This document shows, in pieces, positions 34,971-44,105 of a stretch of DNA of 64,000 bases. Under the pieces are notes generated by a model, which was given only the letters and a program-made list of their open reading frames with translations, did not search any database and had not been told where the DNA came from. A program made the translations under genes and the position numbers. This DNA is from Methylobacterium mesophilicum SR1.6/6. Its GTDB lineage: Bacteria; Pseudomonadota; Alphaproteobacteria; Rhizobiales; Beijerinckiaceae. Where the stretch lies: positions 5,723,447 to 5,787,446 of the forward strand of contig NZ_CP043538.1 in the NCBI RefSeq assembly GCF_000364445.2. The letters are read 5' to 3'. Position 1 is the stretch's first letter. Every line of letters starts with the position of its first letter.

Positions 34971-35939
34971 ATGCCGACACAGGCCATCCTCGCCGCCGCA
35001 ACCGCCTTGACGCTCGCGCAAGGGTCGCCGAAGCCGCTTCCCTCCGTCTCGGCGACGACGACCTATCATCGAGCCGATGTGAACGGCGTCGGCATCTTCT
35101 ATCGCGAGGCCGGTCCGCGTGACGCGCCCACCATCCTGCTGCTGCACGGCTATCCGTCATCGTCGCGACAGTGGGACCCGCTGCTGCCACTGCTTGCCGA
35201 CCGCTATCACCTGATCGCCCCGGACTACCCGGGCTTCGGTCAAAGCGACGCCCCGCCGCCCGGGCAGTACACCTACACCTTCGACGCCCTCGCCTCGACC
35301 GTCGAGGCGCTGGTCGCGCAGCTCGGCATCGAGCGGTACACCCTCTTCATGCAGGATTACGGTGGCCCGGTCGGCTTCCGCATGGCGCTGGCGCATCCCG
35401 AGCGGGTGACCGCGCTGATCGTGCAGAACGCCAACGCCTACTCGGAGGGCCTGGGTGCCAAGTGGCGCGGCATCGCCGACTACTGGGCCGATCCGGCCGC
35501 CCATCCCGAGCAGGTCGATGCCTTCACCTCCCTCGAAGCGGCCAAGCAGCGCCACCTTGGCACCAGCCCCGACATTGAGCGGTACAACCCGGACACCTGG
35601 GCGGACGAGTACGCCATCCTGGCGCGACCGGGCCGGCGGGAGATCCAGGCGGCACTTCTCTACGACTATCGCACGAACGTCGCGTCCTACCCGGCCTGGC
35701 AGGCCTGGATGCGGGACCATCCACTGCCGACGCTCGTGCTGTGGGGACGCCACGACCCCTCCTTCATCGTGCCGGGCGCGGAAGCGTACCTCCGCGACAT
35801 GCCGAAAGCCGAGCTCCACATCCTCGACGCCGGGCACTTCGCGCTGGATGAGGCAACGGACCAGATCGCCAGCCTGACGCGCGACTTCCTGGGCCGCCAC
35901 TTGGGATCGCAGAAGCCTTCGTCGGCGCCGGGACCATAG
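34971..35939 (+). CDS. Alpha/beta hydrolase (epoxide hydrolase/haloalkane dehalogenase-like), probably exported
   Basis: A 322-residue hydrolase. After a hydrophobic N-terminus (MPTQAILAAATALTLAQG, possibly a signal peptide), the oxyanion motif LLLHGYPSSSRQW, the nucleophile elbow MQDYGGPVGF (Asp as nucleophile, as in epoxide hydrolases and dehalogenases), the acid region LWGRHDPSF and the His in LDAGHFALDE are seen. Asp at the elbow points to epoxide or C-halogen substrates rather than esters. GGGAG is seven bases before ATG 34971. It lies alone between the GMC gene and DUF2891. Confidence 0.85.
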   Translation: MPTQAILAAATALTLAQGSPKPLPSVSATTTYHRADVNGVGIFYREAGPRDAPTILLLHGYPSSSRQWDPLLPLLADRYHLIAPDYPGFGQSDAPPPGQYTYTFDALASTVEALVAQLGIERYTLFMQDYGGPVGFRMALAHPERVTALIVQNANAYSEGLGAKWRGIADYWADPAAHPEQVDAFTSLEAAKQRHLGTSPDIERYNPDTWADEYAILARPGRREIQAALLYDYRTNVASYPAWQAWMRDHPLPTLVLWGRHDPSFIVPGAEAYLRDMPKAELHILDAGHFALDEATDQIASLTRDFLGRHLGSQKPSSAPGP

Positions 35940-36050
35940 GAGGCCGGATCATCAGCAGGGCCCCTGCGGTGTCGCGGCGCCGCGCTCGCGAGAGCGGCGA
36001 TGCTGACGTCATCGGCAGAGTATGGTCTGGAACCGCACAAGGAGGCTCCG

Positions 36051-37055
36051 TTGCGTCACCCCTTGACCACCGAGGCCGCGAGCCGCTTCGCCGCCGTCAC
36101 GCTCGGGCATGTCACGCAGGAATATCCGAACAAGCTGGATCATGTGCTCGCAGGGCCGGAGGATGCGCGCACGCCGTCCGCACTGCATCCGGTCTTCTAT
36201 GGCAGCTACGATTGGCACTCCTGCGTGCACGGCTACTGGCTCCTGGCCCGCGTGCTCCGGCGCTTTCCGGAGGGTGCGCAGGCGGCCGCGATCCGCGCCC
36301 TGTTCGACCGGCAGCTGACACCCGACACGATCGACGGAGAATGCCGCTACCTCGCTGCACCCACCGCCCGGGGGTTCGAGCGTCCCTACGGATGGGCTTG
36401 GCTCCTGAAGCTCGCCGACGAGCTGTCGTATCTCCCGGAGACGCGCTGGTCGCGTGCGCTTGCACCGCTCGCCCAGCTGTTCGCGCAGCGCGTCCGCGAC
36501 TTCCTGCCCCTCGCCCGCTATCCGGTGCGGGTCGGGACCCACTTCAACACCGCCTTCGGGCTCCGGATGGCCTTCGACTATGCTGAGGGCGCCCATGACG
36601 CGGTCCTGGCCAAGCTCATGGTCGACACGGCCGAGGCTTGGTACGGCGGAGATGGCGATTGTCCGGCCTGGGGCGAGCCGAGCGGCGACGATTTCCTGTC
36701 CTCGACCCTGATTGAGGCCGAGTGCATGCGGCGCCTCCTGCCGGCCGGGCGATTCCTGCCCTGGTTCGATCGCTACCTGCCGCGCCTCGCGTCCCGCCAG
36801 CCCGCCACCCTGTTCGAGCCGGCGATCGTGAGCGATCGCAGCGACGGTAAGATCGCCCATCTCGACGGGCTGAACCTCAGCCGGGCATGGTGCTTCCGTG
36901 CCCTGGCGGGCGTCTTGCCGGCGACCGATCCCCGCCGATCCGCGATGCTGGCGGCGGCCGAGATCCATCTGGAGACCAGCCTCCCGCACCTGACGGCCCA
37001 CTACATGGGCTCGCACTGGCTCGCCAGCTTCGCGGTGCTCGCGACGGACCCGTAA
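36051..37055 (+). CDS. DUF2891 family protein
   Basis: A 334-residue soluble protein of the DUF2891 family: HPVFYGSYDWHSCVHGYWLL near 45-64 and YLAAPTARGFERPYGWAWLL near 102-121 are hallmark segments, and HLDGLNLSRAW and HYMGSHWLASFA follow. The many His/Trp residues and all-helical prediction suggest an (alpha/alpha) barrel, possibly acting on sugars; function unknown. The start is a TTG at 36051 because AAGGAGG ends six bases upstream; an in-frame ATG at 36000 has none. Confidence 0.85.
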   Translation: MRHPLTTEAASRFAAVTLGHVTQEYPNKLDHVLAGPEDARTPSALHPVFYGSYDWHSCVHGYWLLARVLRRFPEGAQAAAIRALFDRQLTPDTIDGECRYLAAPTARGFERPYGWAWLLKLADELSYLPETRWSRALAPLAQLFAQRVRDFLPLARYPVRVGTHFNTAFGLRMAFDYAEGAHDAVLAKLMVDTAEAWYGGDGDCPAWGEPSGDDFLSSTLIEAECMRRLLPAGRFLPWFDRYLPRLASRQPATLFEPAIVSDRSDGKIAHLDGLNLSRAWCFRALAGVLPATDPRRSAMLAAAEIHLETSLPHLTAHYMGSHWLASFAVLATDP

Positions 37056-37098
37056 CGCACGATCCTCCGGAAGACCTTTCTCCAGCGGACTCCCGCCG

Positions 37099-37815
37099 TC
37101 ACCGTGCCGCCTCGCGCATCTCCGCGAGCCCGCGCCGCTGCCGACCCTCGGCGTCGAAGTTCGACGGGTCGAGCCAGGCCGTGAAGCCGGCGCGCACCCG
37201 CGGCCATTCGGCGTCCGTGATCGAGAACCACGCCGTGTCGCGGGAGCGGCCCTTCACCACGACGGCATTGCGGAAGATGCCTTCGAACGTGAACCCCAGG
37301 CGCAGGGCCGCCGCCCGGGACGGGGCGTTGAGACTATCGCATTTCCACTCGTAGCGCCGGTAGCCCAGCTCGTCGAAGGCGCAGGCCATCATCAGCGCCA
37401 TCGCCTCCGTGGCGGCCGGCGCGCGTTGCAGCCGCGGCCCGAAATGCAGGTGGCCGACCTCGATCACGCCGTTGCCGGGATCGATCCGGAGATAGGAGGC
37501 GATCCCGAGGGCGTCGCCGCTGACGCGGTCCAGGATCGTGTGGAACAGCGGGTCCTGGCTCGCCTGCTGGGCTTCGAGGCGCGTCCGGTAGGCCGCCGCG
37601 CTCTCCGGCATGTCGTCGCCGAGATAGGTCCAGCCGCGCGTGTCGGCCGCGGCTTTGTAGGTCGCGAACAGGGCGTCCGCCTGCGCCTCCGCGTCGAGCG
37701 GCACCAGCCGGCAGAGGCGTCCCTCCATCGGTGTCCGGGGCGGGCGCGGACGGGGCGTCCAGTCCGGCAGGGCGGGACCGATCGGCTGTCCGAAAGTATT
37801 GAGACGCGTGCTCAT
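37099..37815 (-). CDS. GNAT-family N-acetyltransferase, RimJ/RimL type
   Basis: A 238-residue acetyltransferase. It starts with MSTRLNTFGQPIGPALPDW, typical of a RimJ-like group, and has the segment EAMALMMACAFDELGYRRYE, with WKCDSLNAPSRAAALRLGFT and FEGIFRNAVVVKGRSRDTAW as the substrate/CoA region. GGAG precedes the ATG by seven bases. It overlaps the PaiB-like gene upstream by four bases. In B. subtilis the pai locus also pairs PaiB with an acetyltransferase (PaiA), so a small-amine or polyamine target is plausible. Confidence 0.87.
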   Translation of the reverse strand: MSTRLNTFGQPIGPALPDWTPRPRPPRTPMEGRLCRLVPLDAEAQADALFATYKAAADTRGWTYLGDDMPESAAAYRTRLEAQQASQDPLFHTILDRVSGDALGIASYLRIDPGNGVIEVGHLHFGPRLQRAPAATEAMALMMACAFDELGYRRYEWKCDSLNAPSRAAALRLGFTFEGIFRNAVVVKGRSRDTAWFSITDAEWPRVRAGFTAWLDPSNFDAEGRQRRGLAEMREAAR

Positions 37816-38438
37816 GCGTTGCTCCGTTCGGCCACCAGCCCGGCGAGGTCCGACGCGCCCTCGGCGCGGAAACCCGCGATGACCCCGTGCCGGTCGGCCT
37901 CGGGCCTGTTCTGGCTCATCTTCCACTTCCCTTCGATGCGGGTGATCGGGATCTCGACGCCGACGAGCGCCCGCAACTGCCCGGCGACGAACGGCTCCGG
38001 CGCGTCCGAGACCGCCCAGGGCTCGGCGCGGGAGCCCTCGCGCAGGGCGGTGAGGTCGGCCACCTGCCGCCCCAGCCAGGCCGGGTCGTCGATCACCCGC
38101 GGCCGGCCCCAGGCGTGGACCGTGGCGTAGTTCCAGGTCGGCACGACCCGGCCGTGCTCGCGCTTGCTCGCGTACCAGCCCGGCGTCACGTAGCCCTGCG
38201 GGCCCTGGAACACGATCAGGCATTCCGCGACCGCCGCGAGTTCCTGCCCCTGCGGGTTGGCGCGGGCGAGATGGGCTCGCAAGGTCCCGTGCGGACCGGC
38301 CTCGTCGAGCAGGAACGGGATCGGGTTCGCGAGCAGCCCAGCCGGCCCGGCCGTGACCAGGAGGCCGAGCGGATGGGCACGGATGAGCGCGTGCTGCGCG
38401 GCCCGGGACCCCTCGCGGAAATGCGGTGGCTGGTACAT
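37812..38438 (-). CDS. PaiB-type FMN-binding negative transcriptional regulator
   Basis: A 208-residue FMN-binding split-barrel protein. MYQPPHFREG is the signature N-terminus; later YVTPGWYASKREHGRVVPTW and IEGKWKMSQNRPEADRHGV are diagnostic. PaiB represses sporulation and protease genes in Bacillus; in proteobacteria its role is not established and it may be a flavin-dependent enzyme. It is coupled to the GNAT gene (ATGA) and divergent from a MocR-type regulator, the usual arrangement for control by that regulator. Confidence 0.9.
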   Translation of the reverse strand: MYQPPHFREGSRAAQHALIRAHPLGLLVTAGPAGLLANPIPFLLDEAGPHGTLRAHLARANPQGQELAAVAECLIVFQGPQGYVTPGWYASKREHGRVVPTWNYATVHAWGRPRVIDDPAWLGRQVADLTALREGSRAEPWAVSDAPEPFVAGQLRALVGVEIPITRIEGKWKMSQNRPEADRHGVIAGFRAEGASDLAGLVAERSNA

Positions 38439-38563
38439 GGAGGCGGGTCTCGAAACGGCACTCGGAACGACTTTGGGCGGCGTCACCGCGAGAAGCCGAT
38501 TGACCTATCGGCGGACCAGGAGAAAGGTCCAGTTTCCGAAACTCGACTGGACCGCTTCGTCCC

Positions 38564-40072
38564 ATGGCCCGGGCGATCCCGCCCCTCTCCCTCAGCCTCG
38601 ACGCCGCCTCACCCCTGCCACTCCACGCGCAGCTCCGCGAGGCGCTGCGCGCCGCGATCCTCGACCGTCGGCTGCCGCGCGGCGCCCGGATCCCCGCCTC
38701 CCGCGTTCTGGCCTCCGATCTCGGCTGCGCCCGCGGCACGGTGGTACTCGCCCTGGAGCAGCTCACCGCGGAGGGCTACCTCACGGCGCGGCCCGGCGCC
38801 TCGACCCGCGTGGCGGCGACGCTTCCGGACGACAGCGTGCCGGCCTCGGTGCGGGCCGAGGCGCCCGCTCAGGCGCCGCTGCCGAACCTGTCGCGGCGCG
38901 GCGCCCGCCTCGTCGGCGCCGCGCAGCGGCGTTTCATGGCGGAGCCCGGCGCCGCCGACGCATTCGCGCTCGGCCGGCCGGCGCTGGACGCCTTCCCCTA
39001 CGCAGTCTACGCGCGCCTGCTCCAGGCCGAATGGCGCCACGGTCCGGCGGAGCGGCCCGATACGCGCGGATCGCCCGCGCTCCGGGGCGCCATCGCCGCC
39101 TATCTTGGGCAGGCCCGGGGCGTCGCCTGTACGGCGGAGGACGTGATCGTCACGGCGGGCATCCGTCAGAGTCTCCGGCTGATCGCGGAGCTGCTCCTCG
39201 ATCCCGGCGAGACCGCCCTCGTCGAGGAGCCGGGTTTTCCGGGGATCGCCCAGGCCCTCGCGCAGGCCGGGCTGCGGCCGGTTCCGGTGCCGATCGGTCC
39301 CGGTGGCCTCTCGGCCAGCCGGGCCGCGTCCCTGGCGCCCGGGGCGCGGCTCGCCGTGGTCACGCCGGCCCAGCACTACCCCCTCGGTTATGCCATGAGC
39401 CTCAAGAACCGGCTCGATCTCCTGAACTGGGCCGAGGCGGCGTCCGGCTGGATCGTCGAGGACGATTACGACGGCGCCTATCGGTACGCCGGGCGTCCCC
39501 TGGCGCCGTTGCGGGCTCTCGATCGCCGCGGACGGGTGATCTACGTCGGCAGCTTCTCCAAGCTCCTCCTGCCCGCCATGGGCCTCAGCTACCTCGTCCT
39601 GCCGCCGGGCCTCCTGGGACCGGTGAGCCAAGCCCTCTCCGGAACAGGCCCGCCGCCCCCGGTGATCGGTCAATTCGCCCTCGCCCGCTTCATCGAGGAG
39701 GGACATCTCGCCGGCCATCTGCGCCGCACGCGACGGCTCTACGCCCTGCGACAGGCCGCGCTGGTCGAGGCGGCCGGCCGCGGCGCCGCGGATGTCGTGA
39801 CGATCGCCCCGATGGAGGGTGGGATGCACCTCATCGCCCGGCCCGGACCGGCTTGGCCCGCGACGCTCACCGACGCGGCCGCCGCGACCGCGCTGGCGCG
39901 GGCCGGCCTCTCCGCCGTCGCCCTCTCGACCTATTATGCCGGATCGTCGGCGCCGGGCCTGCTCCTCGGCTACGCCGCGGTGCCGGAGCGCGCCATGGAT
40001 CCGGCGGTGCGGCGCATGGCGGAGACGCTGCGTGAGGCCGGTTCGATCAGTCCCGCTGCGGCGCCAGCGTGA
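38564..40072 (+). CDS. MocR/PdxR-type regulator (GntR HTH fused to aminotransferase fold)
   Basis: A 502-residue regulator. Residues 15-85 form the GntR winged HTH (LHAQLREALRAAILDRRLPR, LASDLGCARGTVVLALEQL); residues 125-490 form a fold-type I aminotransferase domain with VEDDYDGAYRY and the PLP-lysine motif VGSFSKLLLPAMGLSYLVLP. Such proteins sense PLP or amino-acid adducts. The divergent PaiB-GNAT pair is the likely target. Its 3' end overlaps the convergent zinc-ribbon gene by 26 bases. Confidence 0.92.
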   Translation: MARAIPPLSLSLDAASPLPLHAQLREALRAAILDRRLPRGARIPASRVLASDLGCARGTVVLALEQLTAEGYLTARPGASTRVAATLPDDSVPASVRAEAPAQAPLPNLSRRGARLVGAAQRRFMAEPGAADAFALGRPALDAFPYAVYARLLQAEWRHGPAERPDTRGSPALRGAIAAYLGQARGVACTAEDVIVTAGIRQSLRLIAELLLDPGETALVEEPGFPGIAQALAQAGLRPVPVPIGPGGLSASRAASLAPGARLAVVTPAQHYPLGYAMSLKNRLDLLNWAEAASGWIVEDDYDGAYRYAGRPLAPLRALDRRGRVIYVGSFSKLLLPAMGLSYLVLPPGLLGPVSQALSGTGPPPPVIGQFALARFIEEGHLAGHLRRTRRLYALRQAALVEAAGRGAADVVTIAPMEGGMHLIARPGPAWPATLTDAAAATALARAGLSAVALSTYYAGSSAPGLLLGYAAVPERAMDPAVRRMAETLREAGSISPAAAPA

Positions 40073-40667
40073 CGATCGTCGGGCGTGTGGCGCGCAGTTC
40101 GAGGCTGCGCAGGTAGGACGTCCCGACGGTGATCCCCTCGTCCGGCGCGACGCGCACCACCCGCGTCCCGTCGATTCGAAGGCTGAACGCGCCGTCACCG
40201 CTCACGTGCAGCTGCGGCGCGGCGCGGACCGGCGCGAGCGACACGGCGGTCCAGGCCGGCCCGACCGCGATCCGCAACGGTGTTGGTGCGCCCGTCTGCC
40301 GCTCGGGTGCGAGGGTCGCGAGCGCTGCCACCATCAGGGCCGCCAGAACGGCCTGGCGCAGACGCAGGCTCCAGCGCGAGGGTGAGGTCTTCCGCGCCGC
40401 CGGATGCGGTGTCGTTTGCTTGCGCGCGCCCGGTTGCGGCCGGTCCGGCGTGGCGGGTCCGCTCGGGGATGGCGTCGGGACAGGATCGGTCGGCGTGGCA
40501 CGGTCGCGGCTGACGACCCGTGGCACGGCAGGCGACGCAGGTGGCCGGGGATCATCCTGCCGGGATCCGCAGAACGGGCAGAACGGAACCGAGACGAAAT
40601 GCCCGCGGCCGCAGGCCCCGCACTGGTACTCCGGCAGTGTCGGCTCCGCGATCACGGGGTGCGCCAA
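40047..40667 (-). CDS. Zinc-ribbon membrane protein of unknown function
   Basis: A 206-residue protein. Residues 16-35 hold two CxxC pairs (CGACGRGHFVSVPFCPFCG), a zinc ribbon. A Pro/Thr-rich linker follows to about 95, then one TM helix (LRQAVLAALMVAALATLAP) and a C-terminal periplasmic beta-rich domain ending RPTIVTLAPQRD. The start is a TTG directly after the upstream stop (TGATTG), so translation depends on coupling. It is last in the minus-strand series and overlaps the MocR gene's 3' end. Confidence 0.65.
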   Translation of the reverse strand: MAHPVIAEPTLPEYQCGACGRGHFVSVPFCPFCGSRQDDPRPPASPAVPRVVSRDRATPTDPVPTPSPSGPATPDRPQPGARKQTTPHPAARKTSPSRWSLRLRQAVLAALMVAALATLAPERQTGAPTPLRIAVGPAWTAVSLAPVRAAPQLHVSGDGAFSLRIDGTRVVRVAPDEGITVGTSYLRSLELRATRPTIVTLAPQRD

Positions 40668-41927
40668 TCAGCGGGCGATCTCGCCGGTCTCCGCGAACCG
40701 GGCCAGACGCAGGACGAGCGGCCTCACCATCACCCGGTCGAGCTGCGCGAGGAGCCCACGTCGCGCGTGCGCGACGTTGGCCTCCGCCTGCTCCCGCGCC
40801 CGGCGCTGCCAGCCGGCGCGGTCGCCCCGGCAGGCGGACCACGCCCGCTCGATGGAGCGGAACACCTGCGGCAGGCGCTCCGCCGGGTCGGCGATCAGGT
40901 CGTAATAGTGATCGATCAGGTTGCCGAAGGTTTCAAAGCCCAGTTCCGAGAGCCGGGCCACCGCCCGCGGGGCGCCGACCATCACGAAGGGCAGCCCGGC
41001 CGCCGCGGCCTTCAGCGACTTCTCGGTCACACGCTCGACGCCGAGCTCGAAGAAGTCCGTCTCCGAGATCACCGTCAGGTCGCACGCCGCGTAGGCCCCG
41101 GTATCCAGGGTCATCACCATATCGCTGCCCTGGTCGGCGTCGATCCGCCGGGCTTGGCGCGGAATCCAGTCGCCGACACCGGCGAGGAGCGGCGCGAAGG
41201 CGGCCGCGATCTCCGGCGGCGCGTGAAACACATTGATGCCGCCCGCCTTCGGGTTGTCGGCCCCGATCCCGTGGAAGGAGATCAGTCCTTCGCGGTCAAG
41301 GCCGTTGAGCTGGAACCACCGGTAGAGCAGCACCCGGTGCCAGCGCAGGGCGGCGTTCTGGCACAGGAAGCGAGCGGGTCCGGTTGCGCGCGCGAGGGGC
41401 GCGTACCCGGCGCGGTCGACGGGGTGTTGCGGGAACAGGCGCGGCCCTGCTTCCGCGTCGAGCCACAGGGCGACTTGAAGCGGGAAGAACTCGAAGGTCC
41501 AGAAGCGCAGACCCTCGCCGTAGAGCCGCTCGTAGTCCAGCCGCAGCACCGGGTTCTGCGAGACCAGGATGACCCGCGCGCGCGGGATCCCGAGCCCGTC
41601 GAGGTTGCGGTGGAGCGCCTCGAAGGTCGGCCCGTGAAGGCCCGGCCCTTCGTTCGACAGGTCGAGCAGGAGCGCCGCCCGCCCGTCACGCAGGTTCTCG
41701 GCGTCCCCGGGCCGCAGCAGATCGAGGCGCCCGTTCGCCTCCGGGAAGCCCAGACGGACGAAATCGAGCACCGGCAGGCAGAGGACGTGGTTCGCCCCGC
41801 CCGGGTCCGCCGTCACGGTGACCGGCTTCCCCATCCAGCACAGGGCCGCGGGCAGGAAGTGGCCGGCGTCGCCTCGGGGGACGAGCAGGATCTCCGAGGG
41901 GACCTGCCCGGAAAGGACTTGGCTCAT
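40668..41927 (-). CDS. Uncharacterised 419-residue protein
   Basis: Soluble protein of unknown family, predicted alpha/beta. From the ATG at 41927 it opens MSQVLSGQVPSEILLVPRGD, includes DLSNEGPGLHGPTFEALHRN, RVILVSQNPVLRLDYERLYG and LISFHGIGADNPKAG, and near 315-345 ISETDFFELGVERVTEKSLK. The last two resemble the acceptor/donor-region logic of fucosyl- or other GT-B glycosyltransferases (an E...EK pair preceding KSLKAAAAGLPFV), so a glycosyltransferase is possible. It follows the transporter genes by 88 bases on the same strand. Confidence 0.7.
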   Translation of the reverse strand: MSQVLSGQVPSEILLVPRGDAGHFLPAALCWMGKPVTVTADPGGANHVLCLPVLDFVRLGFPEANGRLDLLRPGDAENLRDGRAALLLDLSNEGPGLHGPTFEALHRNLDGLGIPRARVILVSQNPVLRLDYERLYGEGLRFWTFEFFPLQVALWLDAEAGPRLFPQHPVDRAGYAPLARATGPARFLCQNAALRWHRVLLYRWFQLNGLDREGLISFHGIGADNPKAGGINVFHAPPEIAAAFAPLLAGVGDWIPRQARRIDADQGSDMVMTLDTGAYAACDLTVISETDFFELGVERVTEKSLKAAAAGLPFVMVGAPRAVARLSELGFETFGNLIDHYYDLIADPAERLPQVFRSIERAWSACRGDRAGWQRRAREQAEANVAHARRGLLAQLDRVMVRPLVLRLARFAETGEIAR

Positions 41928-42015
41928 CGTGATGCCCGGGCGGCCGTTTCGGCGGCGGCCCTCCGCCGCGGAACCGCGCGAAGCCGGATAACGGCTCCGC
42001 GCGGAGGCGTCGAGA

Positions 42016-43053
42016 TCAGGCGGGGACCGGCTCGGCGGCGCGCACCGGGGTCGGGCCGGCGCGGTAGGCATCCGCCGCCTCCGCGGTCCGCCAGCAGGCG
42101 ACGCGATGGCCGGTGGCGATCTCGGCGACCGGCGGCATCTCCCGGCGGCAGCGATCCTCGGCCAGGAAGCAGCGCGGCGCGAAGGGGCAGCCCGGGGGCC
42201 GATTGGCGAGGTCGGGTGGGCTGCCCGGGATGGTCTCGAGCCGGGAGCCCTTGGCGAGCGCCCCTTCCGCGCGGCTGCGCAGGAGGCCGATCGTGTAGGG
42301 GTGATGCGGGTTCAGAACGACCTGATGCGCCGTGCCGGTCTCCACGATCTTGCCCGCGTACATCACGGCGATCCGGTCGGCGACCTCCACCGCCGCCCCG
42401 AGATCGTGCGTGACGATGATGATCGACAGGCCGAGGTCGCGCTGCAACTCGCGCAGGAGCAGCAGCACCTGGATCTGCACCGTGGCGTCCAGCGCCGTGG
42501 TCGGCTCGTCGGCGAGCAGCACCTGCGGCCGGCAGGCGAGCGCCAGCGCGATCATGGCCCGCTGGCGCATGCCGCCCGACATCTCGTGCGGATAGTTGTC
42601 GAGCCGCCGCTCCGGGCTCGGGATCCGAACCCGCTCGAACAACGCGAGGGCGCGCTTGCGGGCCTCATCCTTCGAGATCCTCTCGTGGCGCAGGATCGCC
42701 TCGGTGATCTGCCGGCCGACCGTGTAGACCGGATCGAAGGCCAGAAGCGGCTCCTGGAAGATCATCGAGACGTCGCCGCCGCGGAAATCGGCGAGCTGGC
42801 GCTTGGTCAGCGCCTGCACGTCCATGCCGGCGGCCCGGATGCCGCCCTCGATTCGGCTGCGGCCCTCGGGAAACAGGCGCAGGATCGCCCGCAGGGTCAC
42901 GCTCTTGCCGGAGCCTGATTCGCCGATGAGCGCGAGCGCCTGACCGCGCTCAAGGGTCAGGTCGACGCCGTCGACGACCTGCACCTTGCCGAAGGCGACG
43001 CGCAGGTCCTTCAACGCGACCGCGGGTTCTGAACCGGACATCGGGTTGCTCAT
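42016..43053 (-). CDS. Dipeptide/opine ABC transporter ATP-binding protein (DppD type)
   Basis: ATPase of 345 residues. Walker A GESGSGKSV (about 38-46), signature SGGMRQRAMIA, Walker B QVLLADEPTTALD and the C-terminal oligopeptide-transport extension with the Cys cluster (CPFAPRCFLAEDRC) that in this subfamily can bind an iron-sulfur cluster. It overlaps the partner ATPase by four bases. With its partner it powers the importer encoded upstream. Confidence 0.93.
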   Translation of the reverse strand: MSNPMSGSEPAVALKDLRVAFGKVQVVDGVDLTLERGQALALIGESGSGKSVTLRAILRLFPEGRSRIEGGIRAAGMDVQALTKRQLADFRGGDVSMIFQEPLLAFDPVYTVGRQITEAILRHERISKDEARKRALALFERVRIPSPERRLDNYPHEMSGGMRQRAMIALALACRPQVLLADEPTTALDATVQIQVLLLLRELQRDLGLSIIIVTHDLGAAVEVADRIAVMYAGKIVETGTAHQVVLNPHHPYTIGLLRSRAEGALAKGSRLETIPGSPPDLANRPPGCPFAPRCFLAEDRCRREMPPVAEIATGHRVACWRTAEAADAYRAGPTPVRAAEPVPA

Positions 43054-44105
43054 GCTGCCAGCGCGCCCGCGGGGGCCGCTGAGTGGCCCGAGCCGGGCTG
43101 CCGGGCGAGGCAGGCGACGCGGTGCAGCGGCCGGACTGTGTCGAGTGGTGGCTCCTTTTCACCGCAGACGCCCTCCGCGAGGGCGCAGCGGGGATGGAAG
43201 CGACAGCCCGGCGGTGGGTCGATCGGGTTCGGCGGGTCGCCCGCCAGCAAGGCGGCCTGGGTGCGGTTGTCGGGGTCGAGCGATGGCATCGAGGCGAGCA
43301 GCGCCTCAGTGTAGGGATGGGCCGGCGCCTCGAGCACCGTGTCGGACGGGCCGATCTCGGAGACCCGGCCGAGATACATCACCATCACCCGGTCGGAGAT
43401 GAAGCGCACGACGTTCAGGTCGTGGCTGATGAAGATGTAGGTCAGGCCGAACTCGGCCTTGAGGTCGAGGAGCAGGTTCAGCACCTGCGCCTCCACCGAC
43501 TTGTCCAGCGCCGAGACCGCCTCGTCGAGGAGCACGAGCCGCGGCTCCAGGGCGAGGGACCGGGCGATGTTGACCCGCTGGCGCTGGCCTCCGGAGATCT
43601 CGTGCGGGTAGCGGCCGGCGAAGCGCTTCGGCTCCAGGCCGACCCGGGCGAGCAGGGCGCGGGCGCGCTCCACGGCTTCGCGGCCGGGCACGCCGTTCAC
43701 CTTCGGGCCGAAGGCGATCGACTGCTCGACGGTCATGCGCGGGTTGAGCGAGGCGTAGCTGTCCTGGAACACCATCTGGACCTGACGGCGGTAGGACCGC
43801 CAGGGCATGGCGCGCTCGCCGACCGCCTGCCCATCGTACAGCATCGTGCCGGCATCGCGCTCGATCAGGCCCATCAGCAGCTTGGCGGTCGTGGACTTGC
43901 CGCAACCGGACTCGCCGACGATGCCCAGCGTCTCGCCCTTCAGGACGTCGAAGTCGACGCCGTCGACGGCGCGGACCACCTGCTTCTTGCCCCCGGCCTT
44001 GCGGACCGGGAAGTGCTTGATCAGGCCCGACACCGACAGGAGCGGCTGGGCTGGTCCGCCACGGTCGCGGGCGAACGGATCGAGGGCGTCCCGGATGACG
44101 CTCAC
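43050..44105 (-). CDS. Dipeptide/opine ABC transporter ATP-binding protein (DppF type)
   Basis: ATPase of 351 residues with Walker A GESGCGKST, FQDSYASLNPRM, signature ISGGQRQRVNIA, Walker B LVLLDEAVSALDKS and the C-terminal Cys cluster (CRFHPRCALAEGVC). In Walker B the usual DEPTSALD is DEAVSALD. The start is a GTG at 44105 overlapping the permease stop (GTGA); the long upstream open frame is a shadow of the permease gene. Confidence 0.92.
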   Translation of the reverse strand: MSVIRDALDPFARDRGGPAQPLLSVSGLIKHFPVRKAGGKKQVVRAVDGVDFDVLKGETLGIVGESGCGKSTTAKLLMGLIERDAGTMLYDGQAVGERAMPWRSYRRQVQMVFQDSYASLNPRMTVEQSIAFGPKVNGVPGREAVERARALLARVGLEPKRFAGRYPHEISGGQRQRVNIARSLALEPRLVLLDEAVSALDKSVEAQVLNLLLDLKAEFGLTYIFISHDLNVVRFISDRVMVMYLGRVSEIGPSDTVLEAPAHPYTEALLASMPSLDPDNRTQAALLAGDPPNPIDPPPGCRFHPRCALAEGVCGEKEPPLDTVRPLHRVACLARQPGSGHSAAPAGALAA

